Made by a program: the position numbers and the translations under genes. A stretch of 13,566 nucleotides of DNA from Desulfobacula sp. (GTDB lineage Bacteria > Desulfobacterota > Desulfobacteria > Desulfobacterales > Desulfobacteraceae). The notes below the pieces were generated by a model. The model was not told the DNA's origin, searched no databases, and was given only the letters and a program-made list of their open reading frames with translations. The DNA lies in NCBI GenBank assembly GCA_027858355.1, contig JAQICW010000395.1, positions 1 to 13,566 of the forward strand. The letters are read 5' to 3'. Shown piece after piece: positions 6,155-13,560 of the stretch (position 1 is the stretch's first letter; the number at the start of each line of letters is the position of its first letter).

Positions 6155-9100
6155 ATGCTTTATAAATCTTTTTATCAGGAAAAAATTATAGCTTTTATAA
6201 TCCAGCACATCAAAGTTTATTTTAATCCCTGCCTGGCAGTTTTGTTGTTGATTCTGTATGTATTTATTGCAATATTGCCATTATCACCTGCATTGGCAGC
6301 AGACTGTATTACCATAGCTGATGCTCCCCTTGAAACACCTTTTTCCGTATCTTCTGTCAACGTTATGTTTGTTCTGGATGATTCAGGAAGTATGGACTGG
6401 GAAATGCTGGTTACAACAGATGCTGAAAATAATCCTGACGGGTTGTTCATGGTTGATGGTGTTGAAAAATATTATCTTTATGATGAAGTAAAAGAAGTTA
6501 TAGATTATCAAGGTGATCCTGATGACAGCTTAAACCTATACCCTCTACAAAATTATGGGAATGCATATTTGGAAGGGAATGACAGGGCTTTGTGGAAATC
6601 CCAGTGGGCAGGACACAACAAAATGTATTATGATCCCTTGATTGATTATACTCCCTGGTATACCACTGATAATTCTTTGGTTGATGCTGATCCGGACAAT
6701 CCCCGTTTTCACCCCTGGAATCCCGCGCCTACCGTGGGCATGAGCACAAACTTTGTCACCATCAGTGGTGAATCAGAATCGACTCTGATTGCAGATGATA
6801 TTTCCAATGATACCAAGATCTTTGAAATGAACATAAAGCAGGACTGGACAGAATCCTTTGACGGTGACAGAATCTATGATGGAGATGAACATTATACCAC
6901 GGTGATTGGAGAGTCTGCTCAATGGTATCTGGATGTTATAGATACTGAAGATTATGATGTATATGCCTATGTAACCGATGAGTTTACCAACTCGGATACA
7001 AGATCTCAATATACAATATCCCAGGGCGGCATCGTCCTTTATACGGTTTCAGATGTAGACCAGAATGACAGTGAAAACGGGTGGCTTTATTTTGGCAGTC
7101 ACAGTTTTTCAGCAGGTGAAGTCACAATTAAGGTGGAACGGACCGCATCCAGTACCGGCTATACTGCTGCCGATGCAATAAAACTTGTTCCAGAAGGTGC
7201 TGACACAGGGTCTATTGATATTCCCATTGCCCATTATTTTGTCATCTCCAGCGTGGATAATTTCCCCTACCTTGTGATCCTTGATAGCAACCAAATAAAA
7301 TACTATAAATTACTTGATGCAAATTCTGATGACAAGGTGGACCCGGGTGAACTGACCCAGATAGCCTCTCCGCCAAGCGATGTGGGCAGGTCCCAGGCAG
7401 GGTTTACCGATACTCAAAATTATATCCGGGAACGTCAGAATTTTGCAAATTGGTATTCCTATTATAGGAAAAGATGGTATGCAGCTGTCAATGCCCTGGG
7501 AAAATCCATGCCTTATCTTATTGGAAAAAATGTAGGCTACCGAAGTATCAACAGCGATAAGTCCCATCCCAAACTTGTACAGCCTGTTGTACGTCTGGAT
7601 GGGTCCGGCACCAATACCAAGATGCTTTTGGATGAACTTTACAGTTATCCCCTGGATCTGGATTATGCTTCCACTCCCCTTCGTATCGGGCTTGAAATGG
7701 TGGGTCTTTACTATGATGTTGATAATGTCACAGGAGGCCTTGAAGATGTACTCTTAACATCTCCTCTGGAGAATGATCCCTATGCTTCATGTACCCAGAA
7801 TTATGCCATTATCCTGACAGACGGAGCCTGGAATGGTGGTGCACCTTTGACCGCAACCGGAGATAAGGATGCAGGCCCTCCCTTTGCCGACAGTGTCCCA
7901 GGGATGCTGGCTGATGTGGCTTATGCCTATTATGATACCGACCTGGCCCCTGATGTGGAAAATCTTGTTCCCACGGATTTTATTGACAATAATTCAGCCC
8001 AGCACATGGTCACCTATGGGATAACCTTTGGAGCCACAGGGCACCTTAATCCTGATGATTACTCTGATATTGCACTTTACAATGTAAATATCAATGACAG
8101 GATTACCCCTGACTGGCCTACTCCTGCATTGGATTTTCAGGATAAAATCGATGATTTATACCATGCCACCGTGAACGCCAGGGGTAAATATTATAGTTCA
8201 TCCAACCCTAAAGAACTTGAAAATATACTTCAGGAGGTTGTTCAGACCATTGGTTCCGAAGTGGGATCAGGGGCCTCTGTATCCATCAATGGAGAAGAGA
8301 TCAAACCTGATTCCAACAATCTTCCCCATATTTTCCAGGCAGGCTATGTATCTGACGGTTGGAGCGGGGGCGTCATGGCCTTTGAGATTGCCCAGACAGG
8401 GGTGGTTCAAAACGGTGAAGATGAGGAACTCTGGTTTGCCAGTGAGGTGATGGATCTTGCCGAAAGCTCTGACCCCAATTCCGATTATTGGGATACAAAA
8501 AGAGTGATTGCCACCTATGATGGAACCGTGGGAAAACGTTTCAGGTATGACCAGCTCAGCATTGCCCAACAATCTTCCCTGGACCCGGATGCAGTCCTAG
8601 CTGCAGACATTTTAAACTATCTTCGTGGAGACCATTCAAGGGAAATGCGGGAAACCAACGGTATATTTCGGAACCGGGCTAAAATGAAATGGGATGATGT
8701 TTCCCAGGCAATGGTGGTTCACAGGGAACCGACCATAATGGGAGATGTGGTACATTCAGCACCCCACTATGTGGATTATGGGTCCACGGAAACAGAAGAT
8801 AAGGGAGTTTTATTTGTAGGGGCAAACGACGGCATGCTCCATGCATTTAATGCTTCTGATGGTTCAGAGCTTTTTGCCTATGTGCCCAACCAGGTATTTG
8901 ATAATCTCAAGGATCTTGTCAATCCAGACTATGTTCACAAATATTATGTTGATATGACACCTTTTACAGCGGACATGGGAAATCAGACATTTCTTGTAGG
9001 CAGTCTTGGTAAGGGAGGAAAAGGCTTCTACTGCCTTGATATCACTGATTTGAGTGATATCACAACGGCTGTTGAAAATAATGATAATGCCGCGGCTGAA

Positions 9101-10363
9101 ACTGCTTTGGCCGCAAAAATAAAATGGGAATATCCAAGTGTGCCGGGTTCTGATAATGATCTTGGCTATACATTCAGTCGTGCATTTCTTGTGAATTCAA
9201 TGGCCGGTTGGGTAGTTATTGCAGGAAACGGGTATAACAGCGTTAATGGAAAAGCAATTCTTTATATTCTTGATCCCTCTACAGGTGCTGTGCTAAAAAA
9301 AATTGACACCCTGTCAGGAACCTGTAACGGCCTTTCCACTCCCTTGCTTACTGATGTCAACAATGATGGAAAAGTGGACTATGCCTATGCAGGAGACATG
9401 AATGGAAATTTTTGGAAATTTGATTTGACCGATGCCGATTATAACAATTGGGAAATCGCCTTTAATTCGGCCGGAGTTCCTGTCCCCTTGTTCCAAGCCC
9501 TGGATGTTGATGGAAAACCCCAACCCATAACATCAAAACCCGATGCCATGTTTCATTGTGAAAAAACTGGCTATATGATTGTATTTGGAACTGGAAGGTA
9601 TCTGGCTGAGGTTGATTTTACAGATACAAGCCAGCAAACCATTTATGGCATTTGGGATTATGGCGATGACAGTGATGACAGTGAATCCCTTGGATCATTT
9701 ACCAGGACCGGGGCCAGCAAATTGTCCAGTTTTGATGCAACAGATTATGTCACCCTGCTTGAGCAGACCCAGGTGGCATCGGTTACCGAGGGGGATGATA
9801 CCCTAAGGGTTATCTCTGACAATATCCCCAATTGGGCAACAATAGATGATGAAACTTCCGGCCAGAATCCCAATCCCGGGGGAACAGTATCACAGCTTGC
9901 CCATGCTGGTTGGTATTTTGATCTTCCCATCAGCAAGGAACGGGTTGCCCAGCGCGTTGAAATTAGGAATAATATAGCCATTGTTATTTCCTACAGCCTG
10001 GACTCAGATGCTTCTGCTGATCTTTGCAAACCTTCAAGAAGTGGATCATCCATTGTCCATGAAATGGATGCCTGTTCAGGAGCCAGGAGACCTTCAGCAA
10101 CCTTTGATATAAATGATGACGGTATAATTGATGAGAATGACTTTGTTGAAATTCCAAATCCAGATCCCACAGATACAGATAACCCAACCATAAGAGTCCC
10201 ACCCACTGGCATTCAGAAGCCAGGACTGATATATCCTCCAAAAATTTTGATTGTGGATGATTCAGAAATTAAATATTTCAGTTCTTCGCGCAGGACCATT
10301 GAAACCGTGCGGGAGGTTACCGAAACTACTGGTATGTACTATTGGAGAGAACTTCGCAATTAA
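6155..10363 (+). CDS. pilY1: PilY1-type pilus tip adhesin/assembly factor with an inserted golvesin-like domain
   Basis: A 1402-aa exported protein. A long signal peptide (hydrophobic core about 28-43) ends near PALAA (45-49). A von Willebrand A region starts about residue 68, with MIDAS motif D75-x-S77-x-S79 and a later ILTDG (553-557). It contains the family motif MYYDPLIDYTPWY (157-169). Residues about 205-345 are an inserted beta domain that reads like a golvesin C-terminal domain (YDVYAYV, SQYTIS, GWLYFGSHSFSAGEVTIKV, GYTAADAIKLVP). The PilC/PilY1 beta-propeller spans about 700-1300 (GDVVHSAPHYV, VLFVGANDGMLHAFNASDG, YYVDMTPFTAD). Calcium-type loops lie at 388-399, 1067-1075 (the conserved PilY1 site, DVNNDGKVD) and 1318-1329. 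The known role is at the pilus tip, promoting assembly or countering retraction by calcium-dependent switching, and binding surfaces. Likely larger than most homologues, partly because of the insertion. Confidence 0.93.
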   Translation: MLYKSFYQEKIIAFIIQHIKVYFNPCLAVLLLILYVFIAILPLSPALAADCITIADAPLETPFSVSSVNVMFVLDDSGSMDWEMLVTTDAENNPDGLFMVDGVEKYYLYDEVKEVIDYQGDPDDSLNLYPLQNYGNAYLEGNDRALWKSQWAGHNKMYYDPLIDYTPWYTTDNSLVDADPDNPRFHPWNPAPTVGMSTNFVTISGESESTLIADDISNDTKIFEMNIKQDWTESFDGDRIYDGDEHYTTVIGESAQWYLDVIDTEDYDVYAYVTDEFTNSDTRSQYTISQGGIVLYTVSDVDQNDSENGWLYFGSHSFSAGEVTIKVERTASSTGYTAADAIKLVPEGADTGSIDIPIAHYFVISSVDNFPYLVILDSNQIKYYKLLDANSDDKVDPGELTQIASPPSDVGRSQAGFTDTQNYIRERQNFANWYSYYRKRWYAAVNALGKSMPYLIGKNVGYRSINSDKSHPKLVQPVVRLDGSGTNTKMLLDELYSYPLDLDYASTPLRIGLEMVGLYYDVDNVTGGLEDVLLTSPLENDPYASCTQNYAIILTDGAWNGGAPLTATGDKDAGPPFADSVPGMLADVAYAYYDTDLAPDVENLVPTDFIDNNSAQHMVTYGITFGATGHLNPDDYSDIALYNVNINDRITPDWPTPALDFQDKIDDLYHATVNARGKYYSSSNPKELENILQEVVQTIGSEVGSGASVSINGEEIKPDSNNLPHIFQAGYVSDGWSGGVMAFEIAQTGVVQNGEDEELWFASEVMDLAESSDPNSDYWDTKRVIATYDGTVGKRFRYDQLSIAQQSSLDPDAVLAADILNYLRGDHSREMRETNGIFRNRAKMKWDDVSQAMVVHREPTIMGDVVHSAPHYVDYGSTETEDKGVLFVGANDGMLHAFNASDGSELFAYVPNQVFDNLKDLVNPDYVHKYYVDMTPFTADMGNQTFLVGSLGKGGKGFYCLDITDLSDITTAVENNDNAAAETALAAKIKWEYPSVPGSDNDLGYTFSRAFLVNSMAGWVVIAGNGYNSVNGKAILYILDPSTGAVLKKIDTLSGTCNGLSTPLLTDVNNDGKVDYAYAGDMNGNFWKFDLTDADYNNWEIAFNSAGVPVPLFQALDVDGKPQPITSKPDAMFHCEKTGYMIVFGTGRYLAEVDFTDTSQQTIYGIWDYGDDSDDSESLGSFTRTGASKLSSFDATDYVTLLEQTQVASVTEGDDTLRVISDNIPNWATIDDETSGQNPNPGGTVSQLAHAGWYFDLPISKERVAQRVEIRNNIAIVISYSLDSDASADLCKPSRSGSSIVHEMDACSGARRPSATFDINDDGIIDENDFVEIPNPDPTDTDNPTIRVPPTGIQKPGLIYPPKILIVDDSEIKYFSSSRRTIETVREVTETTGMYYWRELRN

Positions 10364-10382
10364 CTGCCAAAGGAGGGCACCC

Positions 10383-10745
10383 ATGGCATATATAAACAAA
10401 ATGACTCGGATGATTTTTTTAATCTGTCTGCTTCTGCCGGTTTTATCTTTTGCAGAAGATAAAGTTGAATTATTACCCATTGAGCCAATACCCCAGGAAA
10501 GTTTTGTAAAACCCTATAAAAACAATCCTAAACGCCCAGGTTATAACAGACGGGGACTAATTGACCGAGTTAGCGGAAATGAAATCATTATCAACGATGC
10601 TCTGCGTCTTATGAATTTTTCAACCCAGGTTTTTACCAGTTCAGACAATTTGGCATCAAAGAAAATTCTTAAATCCGGTCAATGGGTTGAATTTATTCTG
10701 GATGAAGAAAACCAAATCCTTAAAATAAAGGTCCAAAATAGATAA
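10383..10745 (+). CDS. Small secreted protein of unknown function after pilY1
   Basis: A 120-aa protein. The ATG at 10383 has AAGGAGG just upstream, which decides against the longer frame reaching back into pilY1. The signal peptide is about residues 1-24 (IFLICLLLPVLSFA, cleaved before EDK). After a Pro-rich linker (31-54) comes a single small beta-rich domain: RRGLIDRVSGNEIIINDALRLMNFSTQVFTS, then GQWVEFILDEENQILKIKVQ. It looks like a small beta barrel with strands about G-L-I-D, E-I-I-I-N-D, W-V-E-F-I-L-D and I-L-K-I-K-V. I do not recognise a named family. It lies 19 nt after pilY1 and 10 nt before the DUF4124 gene, so it is part of the pilus operon and probably acts in the periplasm or outer membrane on pilus assembly or PilY1 export; that role is inferred from context only. 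Confidence 0.85.
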   Translation: MAYINKMTRMIFLICLLLPVLSFAEDKVELLPIEPIPQESFVKPYKNNPKRPGYNRRGLIDRVSGNEIIINDALRLMNFSTQVFTSSDNLASKKILKSGQWVEFILDEENQILKIKVQNR

Positions 10746-10755
10746 AGGGAAAAAA

Positions 10756-11268
10756 ATGAGATCAACTGTATTCATTGTCTGCATCTTGCTTATGGTTTTT
10801 CCGGGCATGCTATCTGCTGAGTTATATAAATATTATGATAAAAACGGTACTCTTTGTTTTACTGATAATTTTTTAATGGTGCCATCAGACCAGAGAATGG
10901 CAATTGAAACAATCCATGAAATTAAAACAAAGTCTGTTGTCTCAAATGAGCCAGCCACTGAAAAGGAAACCAGATCAGTACCAGGGAAAACTATCATCAA
11001 TGAAGCAGTATTAAAATTAGAACTTGAACAGGAATCAAAAAAGATAGAAACAATAAAAAAAGATCTGGATGATGAATATATAAAACTAAAAGAGCGGCGG
11101 GACATATTGATTTTAGATGGAAAAAGAAAAATGAACACAAAGGAAACACAGTATTATAACCAAGAGGCTAATAAATTGAATTCAGATACAAAGAAATATA
11201 AGGAAAAAAAACAAGATTATCTGAAAAGGTTGAAAGAATACAATCTAAAACTGGAATCCGCCTACTAG
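10756..11268 (+). CDS. DUF4124-domain periplasmic protein with coiled coil
   Basis: A 170-aa protein with a signal peptide (residues 1-21, cleaved near LSA-E). It is followed at once by a DUF4124 segment, ELYKYYDKNGTLCFTDNF (22-39), the usual short beta domain with the W/Y-K-Y-x-D-x-x-G-x-x-x-F/Y-T-D pattern. Residues about 84-168 are Lys/Glu-rich heptad-like helix and predict a coiled coil. DUF4124 proteins are periplasmic and of unknown function; several sit in pilus or envelope operons. This is the last gene of the minor pilin operon, 10 nt after its neighbour, with a GGGA ribosome site. The coiled coil could mediate contact with the peptidoglycan or with the preceding small secreted protein, but nothing in the sequence shows that. 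Confidence 0.85.
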   Translation: MRSTVFIVCILLMVFPGMLSAELYKYYDKNGTLCFTDNFLMVPSDQRMAIETIHEIKTKSVVSNEPATEKETRSVPGKTIINEAVLKLELEQESKKIETIKKDLDDEYIKLKERRDILILDGKRKMNTKETQYYNQEANKLNSDTKKYKEKKQDYLKRLKEYNLKLESAY

Positions 11269-11270
11269 GA

Positions 11271-11304
11271 TAAAGGCAATTGATATGATCAAGCGATCCC
11301 TTTA
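11271..11304 (+). terminator. Possible hairpin at the end of the minor pilin operon
   Basis: Nested inverted repeats TAAAGG (11271-11276) with CCTTTA (11299-11304) and TTGAT (11280-11284) with ATCAA (11288-11292) lie 3 nt after the DUF4124 stop. There is no T tract, so it is a weak terminator candidate or a transcript-end stabilising structure. Confidence 0.3.
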
Positions 11305-11344
11305 CCAAAAGTGTTGAAAATATATATAATACTGAAACCATACA

Positions 11345-11384
11345 AATTCATAGAAATACGTTTGAAAAGTAATCGTTTAATAAT
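11345..11384. repeat. Left 40-bp direct repeat flanking the ATPase cassette
   Basis: Bases 11345-11384 are identical to 12982-13021 (offset 1637). The repeat contains the stop codon and last codon of the HIT remnant on the minus strand plus 32 bp beyond it. Beyond 11384 the similarity continues with scattered mismatches to about 11430. Confidence 0.93.
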
Positions 11385-11430
11385 TCATTTTATCCGGGAT
11401 AACACCTCGAATGTAGCCCCTAGGATCTCT
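11377..11430 (-). pseudogene. Remnant of the 3' end of a HIT-family gene
   Basis: Read on the minus strand, the last codons before TAA (11377-11379) give DPRGYIRGVIPDKMNY, which matches the C-terminus of the intact HIT protein at 13014 in 12 of 16 residues. Four codons further upstream of the matching part is an in-frame TGA (11443-11445), and no HIT motif or CPFC follows, so only the tail survives. Most DNA differences between the two tails are at degenerate codon positions, so this is a copy of a functional relative, not of this exact gene. The rest of the 11269-11603 gap holds a small hairpin (CTTCATAT at 11441-11448 with ATATGAAG at 11458-11465) and the ATPase promoter. Confidence 0.8.
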
Positions 11431-11484
11431 TTCATCTGCACTTCATATGTTAAAGCGATATGAAGAAGCTCTCAAAAATAGTTT

Positions 11485-11501
11485 ATTTTGTTACACAAAA
11501 T
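11485..11501. promoter_or_regulatory. Palindrome upstream of the ATPase promoter (possible operator)
   Basis: ATTTTGT-TAC-ACAAAAT is a perfect inverted repeat with 7-bp arms, 13 bp upstream of the -35 element. A second one, TTGAC-TTTGT-GTCAA (11515-11529), overlaps the -35. Both contain an ACACAAA-like core in inverted orientation, as a repressor or activator site might. The region is AT-rich, so chance is possible. Confidence 0.3.
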
Positions 11502-11514
11502 AATAATTTTATGA

Positions 11515-11543
11515 TTGACTTTGTGTCAAAAAAACTAAATAAT
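11515..11543 (+). promoter_or_regulatory. Sigma-70-type promoter of the ATPase gene
   Basis: TTGACT (11515-11520), a 17-bp spacer and AATAAT (11538-11543) each match the consensus at 5 of 6 positions. The start point would be near 11550, about 54 nt before the ATG. The promoter lies between the two 40-bp repeats, so the gene carries its own expression signal. Confidence 0.6.
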
Positions 11544-11603
11544 ATCCCTTATTTTATAACAACATCTTAATAAATTTATATTTTATGCTCAACTAAGGAG
11601 ACG

Positions 11604-12950
11604 ATGTTTAAAAGAGATATAATAGGAAAGCTGTCCGTCTGGGCAAAAAATAACGGCCGAAAACCCCTGATCCTGAGAGGGGCAAGACAGGTTGGTAAAA
11701 CCACTGCTGTGAACATGTTTTCAAATCTATTTGATCAATATATCTATCTTAATCTCGAACTGAAAGAAGAGAAAAGAATTTTTGAACAAGAATATTCAAT
11801 CGACGAATTGATTCGGGCAATTTTTTTTTATAAAGATCAGGTGAGAGGGAATGGTAAGGTTCTCATATTTATCGATGAAATTCAGGCTTGCCCTTCAGCT
11901 GTATCATACCTGCGATTTTTTTATGAAATTTTTCCAGATCTTTATATCATTGCGGCTGGGTCTCTTTTAGAAACCCTTATCGATACTCATATCAGTTTCC
12001 CTGTAGGAAGAGTTGAGTATCTTGTGATGAAACCATTAAATTTTAAAGAATTTTTAAATGCATTAGACGAGAAAAGCAGCCTGGATATCATCAATAATAC
12101 AATACCTGTGCCCGATTTTGCACATGAAAAATTAATGAAGCTTTTTCATATTTACTCAATCATCGGTGGGATGCCGGAAATTGTCCAGAACTACTCAGAA
12201 CAAAAAGATATCCTTGCATTGAATAATTTATTTGATGGCTTAATTGTTTCATATCTTGATGATGTTGAAAAATATGCACGAAATCATTCAATGGCTCAAG
12301 TCATAAGGCATGCCATCTCAACTGCATTTTATGAAGCCGGAAGTAGAATAAAATTTCAGGGATTCGGAAATTCCAATTATAAGTCAAGGGAAATGGGTGA
12401 AGCATTAAAAGTGTTAGAAAAAGCCATGTTGATTTATCTTTTATATCCTTCATCCTCTGTTGATCCTCCATTATTGCCAAACATCAAAAAATCTCCGAGA
12501 CTTCAGGTTCTCGATACAGGTATGCTCAATTATTTTGCCGGATTTCAAAAAGAGCTGTTTGGTACAAAAAATATTGATTCTGTTTACCAGGGTAAAATAG
12601 CGGAACATATTGTAGGCCAGGAACTTTTAACTTGTGCTACATCTCCGCTGTATAAACTTAATTTCTGGAGCAGGGAAAAAAACCAGTCCAGCGCTGAAAT
12701 TGACTTTCTCATACAATTCAAAAACATGATAATACCAGTCGAAGTCAAAGCCGGTGCAACTGGCAGGCTTCGTTCATTACATCAGTTTATCGACCGCGCC
12801 CCACACAATTATGCAGTGAGAATATATTCCGGTCAGTTAGAAATTAATCAAATTAAAACCTTAAACGGGAAAGATTTTATATTATTGAATCTTCCGTTCT
12901 ATTTAGCCGGGTGTATTTTTGAATACCTTGAATGGTTAATGTTTCACTAA
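11604..12950 (+). CDS. AAA-family ATPase with DUF4143 domain
   Basis: A 448-aa protein with the two-part layout of the AAA_14/DUF4143 family. N-terminal ATPase: Walker A RGARQVGKTT (25-34), Walker B VLIFIDEIQ (86-94, catalytic D91-E92), a sensor-like IIAAGS (115-120) and PVGR (133-136). A helical middle follows. The C-terminal domain contains AEIDFLI (364-370) and PVEVKAG (378-384), the D...E-x-K pattern of a PD-(D/E)XK nuclease-like fold (D367, E380, K382). Length is normal for the family. The start is clear: AAGGAG ends 3 nt before the ATG. These proteins are common accessory genes in bacteria and archaea with no established function; roles in DNA transactions or defence are speculation. 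The gene is not part of the pilus operon: it has its own promoter, is bounded by 40-bp direct repeats, and is convergent with the HIT gene. Confidence 0.92.
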   Translation: MFKRDIIGKLSVWAKNNGRKPLILRGARQVGKTTAVNMFSNLFDQYIYLNLELKEEKRIFEQEYSIDELIRAIFFYKDQVRGNGKVLIFIDEIQACPSAVSYLRFFYEIFPDLYIIAAGSLLETLIDTHISFPVGRVEYLVMKPLNFKEFLNALDEKSSLDIINNTIPVPDFAHEKLMKLFHIYSIIGGMPEIVQNYSEQKDILALNNLFDGLIVSYLDDVEKYARNHSMAQVIRHAISTAFYEAGSRIKFQGFGNSNYKSREMGEALKVLEKAMLIYLLYPSSSVDPPLLPNIKKSPRLQVLDTGMLNYFAGFQKELFGTKNIDSVYQGKIAEHIVGQELLTCATSPLYKLNFWSREKNQSSAEIDFLIQFKNMIIPVEVKAGATGRLRSLHQFIDRAPHNYAVRIYSGQLEINQIKTLNGKDFILLNLPFYLAGCIFEYLEWLMFH

Positions 12951-12971
12951 ACAAATTTATTACTATTTGTT
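12950..12971. terminator. AT-rich hairpin between the convergent ATPase and HIT genes
   Basis: AACAAAT (12950-12956) can pair with ATTTGTT (12965-12971) around an 8-nt loop. It starts at the ATPase stop codon. The stem is almost all A-T, so it is only a weak, possibly bidirectional, terminator candidate. Confidence 0.3.
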
Positions 12972-12981
12972 AAATTTCAAC

Positions 12982-13021
12982 AATTCATAGAAATACGTTT
13001 GAAAAGTAATCGTTTAATAAT
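12982..13021. repeat. Right 40-bp direct repeat, overlapping the HIT gene end
   Basis: Identical to 11345-11384. Bases 13014-13021 are the last codons and stop of the intact HIT gene on the minus strand; 12982-13013 is its downstream flank. Together the two copies enclose the ATPase gene and its promoter. Confidence 0.93.
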
Positions 13022-13406
13022 CCATTTTATCAGGGATAACCCCCCTAACGCCACCCCTGGGATTAGGGGTGTCATCTTTCCTTCTGGAAATTAAGTGAAT
13101 ATGGGTGTGAAAAATTGTCTGGCCTGCTGTTTCACCGCAATTTACACCTATATTAAAGCCTAGTACCAATGGATCTGTTTTTAGAATCTTCTGTCTCAAT
13201 TGTGTAATCAATGCATGGGCATCCCTGAGTTCTTCCCGGGTAAGGTCAAAATAGGTTTCACAATGGCGTTGAGGAACAATAAGCAAGTGGCCTTCACTAA
13301 CTGGCGATGTATCATGTATGGCATATACGCTGCCTTGTTCGGCAATCAGATATGACTGGTCCATGTTACAAAAGGGGCAATACATATGGATTTGGTTTGA
13401 ATTCAT
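13014..13406 (-). CDS. HIT-family nucleotide-binding hydrolase
   Basis: A 130-aa protein of the histidine triad superfamily, which hydrolyses or transfers nucleotidyl groups (AMP-lysine, AppppA or related substrates). The triad is HTHIHLI (H100, H102, H104) preceded by GETAGQTIFH, and the N-terminal half has the usual GHLLIVPQRH (39-48) and GFNIGVNCGETAGQT. A CPFC pair at C10-C13 suggests a zinc site, as in GalT/Fhit-type members. The start at 13406 is chosen because AAAGGAC lies about 6 nt upstream on the minus strand; the frame runs on to 13457 without a comparable site. The exact substrate cannot be told. It is transcribed towards the ATPase gene, and its last codons lie in the right 40-bp repeat. 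Confidence 0.9.
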   Translation of the reverse strand: MNSNQIHMYCPFCNMDQSYLIAEQGSVYAIHDTSPVSEGHLLIVPQRHCETYFDLTREELRDAHALITQLRQKILKTDPLVLGFNIGVNCGETAGQTIFHTHIHLISRRKDDTPNPRGGVRGVIPDKMDY

Positions 13407-13494
13407 GGAAAGTCCTTTTTTTTGAAAAATAATTAAAATATAACATAAGGACCGCAAATTTTATAACTTGAACGAAATAGCTTGTCTTTTGCTC

Positions 13495-13560
13495 CATCTA
13501 CTGTGTTGCACCAAAGGCCTAATACGTATAGTATTAAACATTTGATGCGCCTTGTAGATG
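13495..13560. repeat. 66-bp imperfect palindrome (REP/MITE-like)
   Basis: Outer arms CATCTAC (13495-13501) and GTAGATG (13554-13560) and inner arms TAATAC (13520-13525) and GTATTA (13531-13536) share one centre near 13528. The intervening parts also pair at most positions (TTGCACCAAAGG against the complement of the right arm). The outer CATCTAC...GTTGC and GCGCCTTGTAGATG form recalls palindromic intergenic repeats of other proteobacteria. No open frame covers it; nothing else is seen in 13407-13494 beyond the HIT upstream region. Confidence 0.65.

Noticed and set aside
10251..10382. Extension of the small secreted protein back into pilY1
   Set aside because: The extension overlaps the pilY1 C-terminus out of frame, while the ATG at 10383 follows AAGGAGG and opens directly into a signal peptide.
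13407..13457. N-terminal extension of the HIT protein
   Set aside because: The extra residues are hydrophobic and unrelated to the family; the ATG at 13406 has a well-placed AGGA and gives the normal HIT length.
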